A stretch of 20,368 nt of DNA from a virus. Under the pieces are notes generated by a model, which was not told the origin of the DNA, made no database searches, and was given only the letters and a program-made list of their open reading frames with translations. Positions 1 through 7,231 of this stretch are shown here, in pieces. Position 1 is the stretch's first letter, and the number at the start of each line of letters is the position of its first letter. The position numbers and the translations under genes are program-made. The stretch is taken from positions 1 to 20,368 of IMG/VR virus record IMGVR_UViG_3300035698_017566, one strand, 5' to 3'.

Positions 1-122
1 ACAGGCTGCTCAGCACGGGGTACTATGCTGGTATCCACCGGGAATTCGGGTTCAGTAGACAGGCTCTACAGACCCATCTGACTGCTATCAGACGTATAGT
101 CCACATCTATCTCTACAGATAA
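1..122 (+). CDS. C-terminal end of a helix-turn-helix protein (partial)
   Basis: The frame beginning at base 3 is open from the window edge to TAA at 120-122 and gives 39 residues. The piece reads like the last helices of a DNA-binding domain: the stretch HREFGFSRQALQTHL has the spacing of a helix-turn-helix (short hydrophobic helix, Gly turn, then a recognition helix starting at Ser-Arg-Gln). The start lies outside the window. It ends 132 bp before the small terminase gene, so it probably closes the preceding operon and could be a regulator or a DNA-binding replication protein. Family membership cannot be decided from 39 residues. The other two + frames are stopped within the first 81 bases. 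Confidence 0.5.
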   Translation, partial: RLLSTGYYAGIHREFGFSRQALQTHLTAIRRIVHIYLYR

Positions 123-170
123 TAATCCTGTAATATCCAGACTATTTTTAGGTCATACATATAAAATGCA

Positions 171-210
171 GATTCACGGATATATTCTTATGTGTATATA
201 TCCGTGAGTC
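171..210 (+). promoter_or_regulatory. Long near-perfect inverted repeat (15-bp stem)
   Basis: Bases 171-185 pair with 196-210: a perfect 12-bp core, TCACGGATATAT (174-185) against ATATATCCGTGA (196-207), is extended by one G-U, one A-T and one G-C pair. The loop is 10 nt (186-195). No T-run follows, so it is not a canonical intrinsic terminator. It could be a dyad operator, a terminase recognition site or an mRNA 5' structure; the sequence does not decide among these. Confidence 0.7.
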
Positions 211-230
211 ACCCTCAAAACATGAGGGTG
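210..230 (+). promoter_or_regulatory. Second leader hairpin, 8-bp perfect stem
   Basis: CACCCTCA (210-217) pairs perfectly with TGAGGGTG (223-230) around the 5-nt loop AAACA. It abuts the 171-210 inverted repeat and lies 24 nt upstream of the small terminase start codon. The left arm could alternatively pair over 5 bp with GGGTG at 246-250, overlapping the Shine-Dalgarno run, so a switch between two folds is possible but speculative. Confidence 0.6.
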
Positions 231-254
231 CGTGAACCCTGAAGGGGGTGTACT

Positions 255-632
255 ATGCCGAGGAAGAAGAAGACAGGCAGGCCATTAGATTATCCGACTG
301 CAGCTAAATTGCAGAAAGCTATAGATTCGTTCTTTGACAACACCCCCGTACCTACCGTGAATGGCTTAGCCCTGTACCTTGGATTCTATGACCGGCACTC
401 CATTTACGACTACAAGGAAAGGCCTGCCTTTTCCCCCGTGGTAAAAAGAGCACTGATGAGAATGGAGGATTACTACGAGAAGAAGTTGTCGGATCCTGAT
501 GCTAAACCCGCTGGTGTGATCTTCTGGCTGAAGAACCACAAGTGGAGCGACAGAACCGAAGTAGCTCACTCGGGTGAACTCAACGTCATCAGACTGCCTG
601 CTAAGAAGCGTGTGGGTGAGAAGCCGGACTGA
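255..632 (+). CDS. terS: Terminase small subunit
   Basis: The product (125 aa) has the features of a phage small terminase subunit, the DNA-recognition part of the packaging motor. It starts with a basic tail and a GRP motif (residues 8-10). A helix-turn-helix-like region follows (roughly 30-55), in which PTVNGLALYLGF and HSIYDYKE give the usual 'activate a cell cycle, choose a partner' pattern of TerS proteins. A helical region (60-85) that could oligomerise comes next, and the C-terminus is basic, ending in KKRVGEKPD. The segment AGVIFWLKNHKWSDRTEV (87-104) is typical of TerS families in which a WLKN.KWSD-like block precedes the tail. The start is ATG at 255 behind the Shine-Dalgarno run at 241-248. 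The stop overlaps the next start by one base (TGATGG), so it is coupled to the large subunit. Confidence 0.8.
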   Translation: MPRKKKTGRPLDYPTAAKLQKAIDSFFDNTPVPTVNGLALYLGFYDRHSIYDYKERPAFSPVVKRALMRMEDYYEKKLSDPDAKPAGVIFWLKNHKWSDRTEVAHSGELNVIRLPAKKRVGEKPD

Positions 633-2014
633 TGGAGTGGAATCCGCATCCCGGTCCTCAGACTGAGGCTCTAAGTAGGTCCGAGCGTGAGATCCTCTAC
701 GGAGGAGCTCGAGGCGGAGGTAAGACCGAATCCGGTAGGGCCTGGCTTGCTGAGCCTGAGTACATAGGCAACCCTCGATTCAGGTCTCTGGTCATCCGTA
801 AGAACTTCAAGGACCTATCTGACTGGATCTCCAAAGCCCGGGTCCTGTATCATGGGATGGCTCAGATCACAAGCACTCCTGCTGAGATACGCTGGAACGC
901 GGGAGGTGTCACAGTCATGGGGCACTGGGCGGACCCATCAGCTATCAGTCAGTACCTGGGACACGAGTTCCAAAAGATGCTGATCGAGGAGATCACGGAC
1001 TGTCTACCTACTGAGGTAGAGTATCTCAAGCTCCTTGGATCGGCGAGAAGCTCCGTCTCCGAACTCGTTCCTCAAGTGTTCTGCACGACCAATCCTGGCG
1101 GTCGGGGTCATTCTTGGGTGAAGAAGCGCTGGGTAGACGTAGCCCTCAACAAGACTTACATCGATCCTGAGACCATGCAGAGTAGGATCTTCATACCAGC
1201 TAAGATCAAGGACAACCCGACACTCTGTGAGGCAGATCCAGCTTATCTGGCGTACCTGGACAGTCTGCCTCCACGGCTGAGAGCAGCATGGCGGGATGGG
1301 TCCTGGGATCTTGCAGAAGGATCCTTCTTCAGTACCTTCGGCAGGCACATGGCTGAGGCCTCATTCCAGATACCTGAGAGATCCTGCTTCCGGAGGCTCT
1401 ATGGATCACTCGATATAGGCATCACGCATGCAACGGCATTCGGACTCTGGTACATAGCACCCGATGGGATTTGTCACAGACTTATGACTTATCTGCAGAA
1501 ACTTGACTCATCACGGGATCACGCTCATGCCATCAAGCAGGCGATAGAGAGCTTCCCTTACACGCATGGGCATCTGCCCGAAGAGATCTTCACCAGTCCG
1601 GATGCCTGGACCAAGACCCGACTGAATGAACAGCTCTGGAGGGCACCTATCGACGAGTATGAGGAAGAATTCGCAGGCAAGACCAGATTCGTGAAAGCTA
1701 ACGATGCCAGAGCCAACGGATGCCAGGTCATGTTGGAGATGTATGCCACACGGGACGGGAGACCTCAGAGCTACTACTTTGAGGAGTTCAACAGAGACTA
1801 CGAGGATTACATACCTGCAGGCATGACCAATCCGAATAAACCCGAGGAATATATCAAGACCTCTGATGATGGGGATGACCTGCGAGACGAGGTACGGTAC
1901 GGGATGGTAGGAGCTTACACAGTTCTGACCGGTGAGAGCAGAGCCAAGGCGAATCGAGAGCTAGCAGGCTCTTACAATACTGAGATGGCTGGTAAAGACT
2001 GGATGGACATGTGA
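632..2014 (+). CDS. terL: Terminase large subunit (ATPase-nuclease)
   Basis: This is the DNA-packaging motor and headful/cohesive-end nuclease (460 aa, normal length). The N-terminal ATPase domain shows Walker A GGARGGGKT (24-32), Walker B MLIEE (116-120) and a coupling motif TTNPGG (152-157). The C-terminal RNase H-like nuclease domain begins near GSLDIGI (258-264, acidic D261). It continues with SPDAW (322-326, D324) and ends with the DGDDLRDEVRYG block (413-424), which supplies the third acidic residue. It starts one base inside the TerS stop and ends in GTGA, overlapping the methyltransferase gene by 4 nt. No motif is missing, so it should be active. Confidence 0.95.
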   Translation: MEWNPHPGPQTEALSRSEREILYGGARGGGKTESGRAWLAEPEYIGNPRFRSLVIRKNFKDLSDWISKARVLYHGMAQITSTPAEIRWNAGGVTVMGHWADPSAISQYLGHEFQKMLIEEITDCLPTEVEYLKLLGSARSSVSELVPQVFCTTNPGGRGHSWVKKRWVDVALNKTYIDPETMQSRIFIPAKIKDNPTLCEADPAYLAYLDSLPPRLRAAWRDGSWDLAEGSFFSTFGRHMAEASFQIPERSCFRRLYGSLDIGITHATAFGLWYIAPDGICHRLMTYLQKLDSSRDHAHAIKQAIESFPYTHGHLPEEIFTSPDAWTKTRLNEQLWRAPIDEYEEEFAGKTRFVKANDARANGCQVMLEMYATRDGRPQSYYFEEFNRDYEDYIPAGMTNPNKPEEYIKTSDDGDDLRDEVRYGMVGAYTVLTGESRAKANRELAGSYNTEMAGKDWMDM

Positions 2015-2607
2015 ACCAGGAAAAACTCATAGAGAACAGAGATCGTCTGATAGAAACAGAGAATCGTCTGTTCGATCACTGTAAAACTACTGCCGGGACG
2101 TACCTGAATCTCGGCTGCGGTCCGCGGATCCTTGAGGGGTTCAGGAACATAGATAGATATGACGAGAAGGCTGACGTCCAGGATGACATCATGTTACTGG
2201 CGACTATCGATAGCGACACAGTCGATGTCATGTTTTCTGCACACTCTCTTCAGCATCTACCGATCCGTTATGTGCCCAGAGCTTTAGGCAGATGGTCAGA
2301 GGTGATGAAGCGTGGAGGGGAGCTTCTCCTTAGCATGCCGGACTTAGACCTGATCTGCCAGGCTCTGTTATCTAACGGAGAAGCTACGGCGAGACAGTGG
2401 CTCAAGTACACGCTGTTCGGGTATCAGGCACCTCCGGGATCCGATGACTCCTGTCTGCAGATGGATGAGGGTCAGTTCCATTACTCAGGATATGCTATGG
2501 CTGAGATCATCAGTCTGCTCAGAGGAGTAGGGATCGTGTGTGACAATCATTACCAGTATGACGGTTATTCGACTCCTTCATTTTTCGTACATGGGATCAA
2601 GGAATGA
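2011..2607 (+). CDS. SAM-dependent methyltransferase (type 11-like)
   Basis: The product (198 aa) is a class I SAM-dependent methyltransferase. Motif I is LNLGCGP (32-38). An acidic second strand NIDRYD (46-51) follows, then DVMFSAHSLQHLP (72-84), the equivalent of the 'hvlEHl' segment of the Methyltransf_11 group, and KRGGELLLSMPD (100-111), the post-IV strand. Relatives of this compact type often act on sugars or small molecules rather than DNA, and no DNA-methyltransferase catalytic motif (DPPY, PC) is seen. The N-terminal 25 residues form a charged helix. It begins with GTG at 2011 inside the terminase stop (GTGA) and ends in ATGA with the next gene, so it depends on translational coupling. 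The substrate is unknown; the DUF115 protein farther downstream makes a sugar substrate possible. Confidence 0.8.
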   Translation: MNQEKLIENRDRLIETENRLFDHCKTTAGTYLNLGCGPRILEGFRNIDRYDEKADVQDDIMLLATIDSDTVDVMFSAHSLQHLPIRYVPRALGRWSEVMKRGGELLLSMPDLDLICQALLSNGEATARQWLKYTLFGYQAPPGSDDSCLQMDEGQFHYSGYAMAEIISLLRGVGIVCDNHYQYDGYSTPSFFVHGIKE

Positions 2608-2882
2608 CTCCAAAGTCCACCGGGTGCAACCAGCTCGAGAACTGTAAGCTGTCGTTCATATCCTGGAAATGGGGCCTAACTTCACTGGCTGGCGCAGTAC
2701 TTTTACTGGCTGGACTGGCATACGCCGGAGGCTCTAAGCTAGAGGCTCTAACAGACACGAACATTCACTGCTCAGAGGGCATCAATCGTCTGGAGCGCAG
2801 AGTGAATGCACTGGAAAACCTGGACTTCAAGATTGATACTTTACTGGCAGAATTACGTGATTTCACTGGGGGAAGCAGATGA
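2604..2882 (+). CDS. Small single-helix membrane protein with coiled coil
   Basis: No family is recognised for this product (92 aa). It has one strong hydrophobic segment, about residues 25-42 (LTSLAGAVLLLAGLAYAGG), preceded by a short positively charged stretch (K20, W21-K22) and followed by an amphipathic helical tail. In that tail the heptad-like string INRLERRVNALENLDFKIDTL (about 60-80) suggests a short coiled coil. The topology would be N-in, tail-out. It overlaps its neighbours by 4 nt on both sides (ATGA), so it belongs to the accessory trio between terL and portal. One-helix proteins with a coiled coil include some holins, spanin parts and superinfection-exclusion proteins; nothing here chooses among them. 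No endolysin gene lies next to it, which weakens the holin idea. Confidence 0.6.
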   Translation: MTPKSTGCNQLENCKLSFISWKWGLTSLAGAVLLLAGLAYAGGSKLEALTDTNIHCSEGINRLERRVNALENLDFKIDTLLAELRDFTGGSR

Positions 2883-3190
2883 TTTATCCACATAAGTGTG
2901 ACAAATGCGGTTATTCTGCAGACGTTTATGCTCCGGCATCTGAGTCAGGGGCTGTGTATGACTGCCCGGAGTGTTTCACTGTGATGCGGCGCATTTTCAC
3001 TGCTCCAGGGTTGAATTGCACTGGATACTCCAGTGATCATCGGATCAATCCTCACACAGGTGCTGAGGAAGTGTGCATAGGGAATGATACTGAGGCTCTA
3101 AAGAAGCGGTGTGCTGCAGCTAAGAAAGCTCAGAGTGAGTACGACATACCTCGTGAGATCAAATCCAAACTTTGTGAGGCTCTATCATAA
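2879..3190 (+). CDS. FmdB-type zinc-ribbon protein
   Basis: The product (103 aa) begins with a zinc ribbon: C7-x2-C10 and C29-P-E-C32, spaced as in the FmdB/CxxC_CXXC_SSSS family ('Y.Y.C..CG...E...SE....CP.C....R.f.aPg'). The match continues with MRRIFTAPGLNCTG (36-49). The C-terminal half is charged and helical (KKRCAAAKKAQSEYDI). Small ribbons of this family are common in phage structural regions, but their function is not established; binding to nucleic acid or a structural zinc knot is the usual guess. It starts in ATGA overlap with the membrane protein and its TAA shares one base with the portal ATG (TAATG), so the portal is probably translated by coupling through this chain. Confidence 0.75.
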   Translation: MIYPHKCDKCGYSADVYAPASESGAVYDCPECFTVMRRIFTAPGLNCTGYSSDHRINPHTGAEEVCIGNDTEALKKRCAAAKKAQSEYDIPREIKSKLCEALS

Positions 3191-5043
3191 TGCCTGATAT
3201 GATGACATCGTACAAGGACATGAACAGTCCGACATCTTCAAAAGTCCAAGGCAATGCTCCTGATGCGAATAAGCAGACTTATCAGATGTGTATGGATCTG
3301 AAGCAGCGTGCTGTATCTGCCAGGAAGCAGTACGATCAGGACTGGGACAAGTACATGGAGTTCTATAGGGGCAGACAGTGGACATCCAAGAAGCGCCCAT
3401 CTTATAGAGCCTCCCCGAACATGAACATCTGTCGTCCTACGATCCAGACCATCCTTCCAATTATGACTGATCGTGAACCCTCGATCGATGTGAGTCCTAA
3501 GGAGCCTTCGGATTATCAGTTCGCCAGTACCGTCAATGAGCTCCTGGATACCTGGTGGAACGGCAACAACATGAACTTTGTGCTCAGCGAGATAGTATTC
3601 GACTCTCTGATCTATCCCATAGGCATGGCCAAGATCTGCTGGGATCCCGATGCACTCAATGGTCTCGGTGAGATCAATATGAAGCGTGTGGATCCCCGAA
3701 ACGTGTGGGTCCAGGATGGAGCGAAGGACTTCAATGATGAGAACGGTTATGTGATCGAAGAGACCAACATGCCGATCGGAGAGGCGAAGCTCAAGTTCCC
3801 GAAATACGCTGATCAGCTCGTAGCTACCTCAGCCAGCTCTGAGACTGATAAACATCTCGAGTCCAAGACATACTCCGGTCAGCTCACAGTCCAGTCCCCG
3901 ACCGACCAGGATGTGGGTATCTCCTCCAAGAACACATCAGGATCAGGAGGTACCGTAGGACGTACGGTGAAGCTCTGGGAGTGCTGGCTGGATGATGACA
4001 CCACTACCGAGTACGATTATGAGGATGAGGACGGTAAGAAGCAGAAGGGTCAGAAGAAAAAATTCCCGAGGGGACGTCTCATCACGATAGCCCCTGATCA
4101 GAAGCTGGTACTGCAGGACCTTGAGAATCCTTATTCAGACGCCAAGAAGCCTTATGTCCGGTTCATCGATAATGCTATCGCAGGGGCGTTCTATGGTGAG
4201 GGTGAGGTCGAGCCCCTTATGGAGACTCAGCAGCTCCTCAATAAAGCGGGAGCTACCATCCTGGACTGGATGAACATGGTCTCCAATAATGTCTGGGTCC
4301 TCGATGATGACTCCGGAGTCCGCCCCAAGGACATCACCAATCAGGTAGGTCTGGTACTGGTGAAGAAGCGCGGATCTGAAGTACGCCGTGAGCAAGCTCC
4401 TCCCATGCCCGATCAGGTATTCAAGTTCTTTGATGTACTGAAGAATCTTGCGGATACTCAGTCCGGTGTCCATGATGTCACACAGGGTAGGAAGCCCAGC
4501 GGGATCACTGCCGCTGAAGCGATAAGTGAAATGCAGGATGCTGCTCAGACACGTATCAGGCTCAAGGAGAGAAATCTCAATGGTTCTCTCACGCAGGCAG
4601 GCTCTATGGTAGTGTCCCGCATGCTCCAGTATTACACGGAGCCTCGTATAGTCCGTATCACTGGTCAGGGTCAGCAGTGGCCTGATTTCTACGAGGTATA
4701 TGTAGAGCAGGTGGATGAGGACAACTACACCCTGAATAAGAGGAAGTATGACTTTGATGAAGCCGCACGCCAGTACGTGGCTGTGGACTCTTGGGATCAG
4801 ATGGGTCCATCAGAGGGAGCATTCGATATTGAGGTGCATGCAGGCACAGCTATGCCTTACATGAAGGCTAAGAGAGCGTCTGAGGCGTTCAGGCTCTATG
4901 ATGCTGGAGTGATAGATCAGGAGGCTCTACTGGAAGCGGTGGATTTCCCGGGATATGAAGAGATCTTGAGGCGCATGCAGGAAGCGCAGGCAGCTATGCC
5001 TGTTGAAGGAGCTGTACCACCCCCAGCACCGGGAGTTATGTAA
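3190..5043 (+). CDS. Portal protein (head-tail connector)
   Basis: The product (617 aa) is the dodecameric ring through which DNA is packaged and ejected. The assignment rests on several points. It sits directly after the terminase block and before scaffold and capsid. Its length is right. Its sequence has a typical portal N-terminus with an aromatic/charged helix (QYDQDWDKYMEFYRGRQW, about 48-65), then NICRPTIQTILPIMTDREPSI (about 79-99), the common 'N.i...v....p.v...r..i.v.p' pattern. A conserved late helix region GRKPSGITAAEAISEMQDAA (about 433-452) is the usual 'G....g.TA.ea....e' portal segment. Residues 224-300 are Gly/Ser/acid-rich and may be a surface wing loop. The C-terminus is Ala/Pro-rich. 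It ends TAATG, overlapping the next small gene by one base. Confidence 0.9.
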   Translation: MPDMMTSYKDMNSPTSSKVQGNAPDANKQTYQMCMDLKQRAVSARKQYDQDWDKYMEFYRGRQWTSKKRPSYRASPNMNICRPTIQTILPIMTDREPSIDVSPKEPSDYQFASTVNELLDTWWNGNNMNFVLSEIVFDSLIYPIGMAKICWDPDALNGLGEINMKRVDPRNVWVQDGAKDFNDENGYVIEETNMPIGEAKLKFPKYADQLVATSASSETDKHLESKTYSGQLTVQSPTDQDVGISSKNTSGSGGTVGRTVKLWECWLDDDTTTEYDYEDEDGKKQKGQKKKFPRGRLITIAPDQKLVLQDLENPYSDAKKPYVRFIDNAIAGAFYGEGEVEPLMETQQLLNKAGATILDWMNMVSNNVWVLDDDSGVRPKDITNQVGLVLVKKRGSEVRREQAPPMPDQVFKFFDVLKNLADTQSGVHDVTQGRKPSGITAAEAISEMQDAAQTRIRLKERNLNGSLTQAGSMVVSRMLQYYTEPRIVRITGQGQQWPDFYEVYVEQVDEDNYTLNKRKYDFDEAARQYVAVDSWDQMGPSEGAFDIEVHAGTAMPYMKAKRASEAFRLYDAGVIDQEALLEAVDFPGYEEILRRMQEAQAAMPVEGAVPPPAPGVM

Positions 5044-5240
5044 TGGACAACAATATGGATTACGGGTCAACTGTACAGAAGAACCCTCAGGATTATGGGG
5101 ATACCATGAACAGGTACCGCAAGGGATCTCTGATGTCAGGGTCAGGCCGTATGGTCACTAACAAGAGTCAGGCGAATGCTATCGGGCAGGATATAGATGC
5201 CCGTAAACGTGCGCTTGGCAGAGTCATGGGAGAAGGGTAA
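5043..5240 (+). CDS. Small hypothetical protein after portal
   Basis: This 65-aa product is polar and has no recognised family. It is rich in Asn, Gly, Arg and Met, with a basic C-terminal helix (QDIDARKRALGRVMGEG). The end resembles, by eye, the ERKKALGRLVGGS stretch of the 128-aa virion-region protein encoded at 16903-17289, which may be chance or a shared binding motif. The start codon overlaps the portal stop (TAATG), so expression should be coupled to the portal. A role in portal or head assembly is a positional guess only. Confidence 0.6.
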   Translation: MDNNMDYGSTVQKNPQDYGDTMNRYRKGSLMSGSGRMVTNKSQANAIGQDIDARKRALGRVMGEG

Positions 5241-5242
5241 AA

Positions 5243-5467
5243 ATGCCTTATTACAATCCGGCTCGTGCCTACCAAAGGTACACTCAGCAGTACATGAATC
5301 GGCAGCCTGCACAGCCCGCTCCGGCGCAGCCAGCTCCGGCACAGGCCCCTGCAGCTCCGCGTGCTCCTCAGCTTCAGCAGAGGCCTGCGCAGGCTATCCC
5401 CATTAACTCTAACCCAGGCACAAACATGAGAGCTCAGGCTCTCCAACGTGCTGCTAGTCAGTACTAA
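5243..5467 (+). CDS. Small Pro/Ala/Gln-rich protein
   Basis: This product (74 aa) is of low complexity. The N-terminus is Tyr/Gln-rich (YYNPARAYQRYTQQYMNR), followed by repeated PAQPAP units (about 21-40) and a Gln/Ala-rich tail. An SD-like GGAGAAGGG (5228-5236) precedes the ATG at 5243, and the AAGGAGG after its stop serves the next gene. An antisense frame here is longer but has no ribosome site and is explained by the same repeat. No function is recognised. Such linker-like proteins between portal and scaffold genes may be virion or assembly factors. Confidence 0.55.
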   Translation: MPYYNPARAYQRYTQQYMNRQPAQPAPAQPAPAQAPAAPRAPQLQQRPAQAIPINSNPGTNMRAQALQRAASQY

Positions 5468-5476
5468 GGAGGAATT

Positions 5477-5983
5477 ATGCCAATGCCTATGCCTATGGGA
5501 GCACCTCCGTCTGGAGCCGTGCCTATGGGAGCACCTGCACCTGCACCTGCAGCACCACCAGTACCAGGTCCCGCACCGGCACCGGCTGCACCTCCTATGC
5601 CTGCTGCACCTCCTGCTGATCCCGGCAGTGAGAGTCCTGTGACAACAGCTCTGCAGACTCTAAGCTTATTCGCCAGCAGTCTCAAGAGCAAAAATCATCC
5701 GATGGCGGATAGAGTCATAGGGGATATAAAGGGGCTGCTTGCTACTCTGATGGAAGCAGGGACTCAGACGAATCAGACAGGAGTACCAGCACCTGAAGGT
5801 GAGGGGATGGCTCCTGAGATATCTCAGGGACTGCCTGGTGAAGGCGCAGCTCCAGCTATGGCTCCGGCTATGGCTCCTGAGGCAGCTCCTGCTGAGATGC
5901 CGAGGCCTATGGAAGAAGGAAAACTTATGGGATCAGCTCCGCGAGGATCGAAGCCCATGCAGAAAAACCCTGTCATACTATAA
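5477..5983 (+). CDS. Pro/Ala/Met-rich hypothetical protein
   Basis: The product (168 aa) starts at an ATG preceded by the strong SD AAGGAGG (5466-5472). Residues 1-52 are almost wholly Pro, Ala, Met and Gly, starting MPMPMPMG and including repeated GAPAPAPAAPP-like units. Residues about 55-97 form the only ordinary-looking part, a predicted helix pair (TALQTLSLFASSLKSK and ADRVIGDIKGLLATLMEAG). The rest is Pro/Glu/Ala/Met-rich again. At DNA level a 16-bp direct repeat, GCCTATGGGAGCACCT, occurs at 5491-5506 and 5521-5536. No family is recognised. Its position before the scaffold gene suggests a head-assembly or virion-associated role. Confidence 0.65.
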   Translation: MPMPMPMGAPPSGAVPMGAPAPAPAAPPVPGPAPAPAAPPMPAAPPADPGSESPVTTALQTLSLFASSLKSKNHPMADRVIGDIKGLLATLMEAGTQTNQTGVPAPEGEGMAPEISQGLPGEGAAPAMAPAMAPEAAPAEMPRPMEEGKLMGSAPRGSKPMQKNPVIL

Positions 5984-5993
5984 GGAGGCACTC

Positions 5994-6218
5994 ATGCCTG
6001 GATGTGATTTCACAGCTGGTGACAACGACACAGTACAGCACAGTAAGTACTCCACACAGCCGGATTCGCCGAAGACTGTTTCTGGTCCACTGGATACACC
6101 CACGACTGGTACAGAGCTTGATGGACGTGCACTGTCTTCTGGAGCACTTGGTAATCCCGATAATGCCCAGGGCAAGTTTCCTGAAGGAAATCCCCTGAGT
6201 TCACCTGTCGAATACTAG
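5994..6218 (+). CDS. Small hypothetical protein before scaffold
   Basis: This product (74 aa) is polar and probably unstructured, with many Thr, Ser, Gly, Asp and Pro residues and a short motif KFPEGNPLSSPVEY at the C-terminus. The start at 5994 is chosen because a perfect SD, AAGGAGG (5982-5988), stands 5 nt before it. The same frame runs open further upstream to 5799, but that part only shadows the preceding gene. It is followed by tandem UUCG hairpins and the scaffold gene. No family is recognised. Confidence 0.6.
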   Translation: MPGCDFTAGDNDTVQHSKYSTQPDSPKTVSGPLDTPTTGTELDGRALSSGALGNPDNAQGKFPEGNPLSSPVEY

Positions 6219-6221
6219 TCA

Positions 6222-6257
6222 ATCCTTCGGGATACACGTCAATCATCCTTCGGGATG
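6222..6257 (+). promoter_or_regulatory. Tandem UUCG-tetraloop hairpins before the scaffold gene
   Basis: Two hairpins stand in series: ATCC-TTCG-GGAT (6222-6233) and CATCC-TTCG-GGATG (6244-6257). Both have the extra-stable C(UUCG)G tetraloop. They lie 4-5 nt before the SD AAGGAG (6262-6267) of the scaffold gene and leave it free. No T-run follows, so they are not classic terminators. A matching pair stands at 11826-11863. They may stabilise or process the mRNA around the highly expressed scaffold and capsid genes. Confidence 0.7.
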
Positions 6258-6275
6258 TAACAAGGAGAGAAAGAA

Positions 6276-7220
6276 ATGCCAGCAGGATATGATGAAGCAG
6301 CCGCAGATGCCATCGCGAGTCTCAGCGCCGAAGCCGGTAATGAGCAACCCGAAGCCTCTGAAGCTACAGCCTCCGAAGAGGGAGCACCTGAAACTTCTGA
6401 AGTACCTGACTCTAGTGAGTCATCCACTGAGGAGACAGCAGCTGAAGAACCCCAACCGGGAGATGCCGATTTCGACCCACAAGCGTGGCAATTGAAATTC
6501 CGGGATCAAACAATTGTACCAAAAGATCGTAAGCATCTTGTCGATCTGGCGCAGCAGGGTTTCAGTTACAGTCAGCGGATGCAGCAGCTCAAACAGCAGG
6601 AACAGGATATCCAGGGTAAAGCTCAGCAGTACCAGCAGTATGAGAAACTTGCTCAGGCGTTCCAGTCCAATCCGCAGTTCCGGGATAAGCTGTTGGCGAT
6701 GTACAACGAATCCTTGGCTGGGGGAACTCAGCCCACTGAAAAACAGGCCGAGGCTCAAGAACAGGTCGCGCAGTTACCTCCTCAGCTCCTTCAGGAGATA
6801 GAGGATCTCAAGCAGTGGAGATCCCAGTATGAGGAAACGCAGATCGATCAGACTGTAAAGTCTGAGATTGAGTCTTTGAAGAGCAAGTATTCCCGTGAGG
6901 ATTGGGATGTGCCCAACACTGGCGGGATGTCATTGATGAAGGAGATCATCCAGCATAATTTCAACAACCCGGCGATGTCAATGGAACAAGCTTATCGGGA
7001 TATCATGTTCGATAAGCAGACAGCGCTAGCAAAGACTGACACCCAGAATGCGAAAGCTGAAGGGTTGAAGCAGGCAGCGGAGACCAGGAAGAAACAGGTC
7101 AAGGCTGGGGTTGTAGCTGGGAAAGCACCGGCGGCTCCTAAGGGAGGCAAAGGCGGGGTCAATCCTAAAGCATCATATGATCAGCTTGCTCAGCAGGCCA
7201 TAGCAGAGTTTGTTAAATAA
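6276..7220 (+). CDS. Capsid scaffolding protein
   Basis: This product (314 aa) acts inside the growing head and leaves before or during packaging. Three parts can be seen. Residues 1-65 are very acidic and low in hydrophobics (Glu, Ala, Ser, Thr). Next is a short folded part with QLKFRDQTIVPKDRKHLVDLAQQGFSYSQR (72-101), a block I know from scaffold proteins of short-tailed phages. A long Gln/Glu/Lys-rich coiled-coil region runs from about 101 to 200. The C-terminus is basic (KKQVKAG...KGGKGGVNPK) and ends in an amphipathic helix DQLAQQAIAEFVK; in P22 the basic C-terminal helices bind coat protein, and the same job is inferred here. It directly precedes the capsid gene, and no protease domain is present. 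Confidence 0.85.
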   Translation: MPAGYDEAAADAIASLSAEAGNEQPEASEATASEEGAPETSEVPDSSESSTEETAAEEPQPGDADFDPQAWQLKFRDQTIVPKDRKHLVDLAQQGFSYSQRMQQLKQQEQDIQGKAQQYQQYEKLAQAFQSNPQFRDKLLAMYNESLAGGTQPTEKQAEAQEQVAQLPPQLLQEIEDLKQWRSQYEETQIDQTVKSEIESLKSKYSREDWDVPNTGGMSLMKEIIQHNFNNPAMSMEQAYRDIMFDKQTALAKTDTQNAKAEGLKQAAETRKKQVKAGVVAGKAPAAPKGGKGGVNPKASYDQLAQQAIAEFVK

Positions 7221-7231
7221 GGAGTTTCATC

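Larger units (their letters stand above)
123..254 (+). promoter_or_regulatory. Leader region upstream of the terminase operon
   Basis: No gene fits in these 132 bases. They are AT-rich at first, with a -10-like TATAAA at 160-165 but no convincing -35 box (CCAGAC at the right distance), so any promoter here is weak or phage-specific. Then come two hairpins (171-210 and 210-230, separate entries). A short pairing ACCC (236-239) with GGGT (246-249) encloses part of the Shine-Dalgarno run GAAGGGGG (241-248) of the small terminase gene. The region is the only long gap before the structural genes and is the natural place for late-gene control. Confidence 0.5.

Noticed and set aside
2604-2882. Call as holin
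   Set aside because: It has a single membrane helix and no endolysin or spanin neighbour; the call is left at membrane protein.
5799-5993. N-terminal extension of the 74-aa protein gene
   Set aside because: This part overlaps the preceding gene in another frame and encodes Leu/Arg-rich shadow sequence; the SD AAGGAGG supports ATG 5994.
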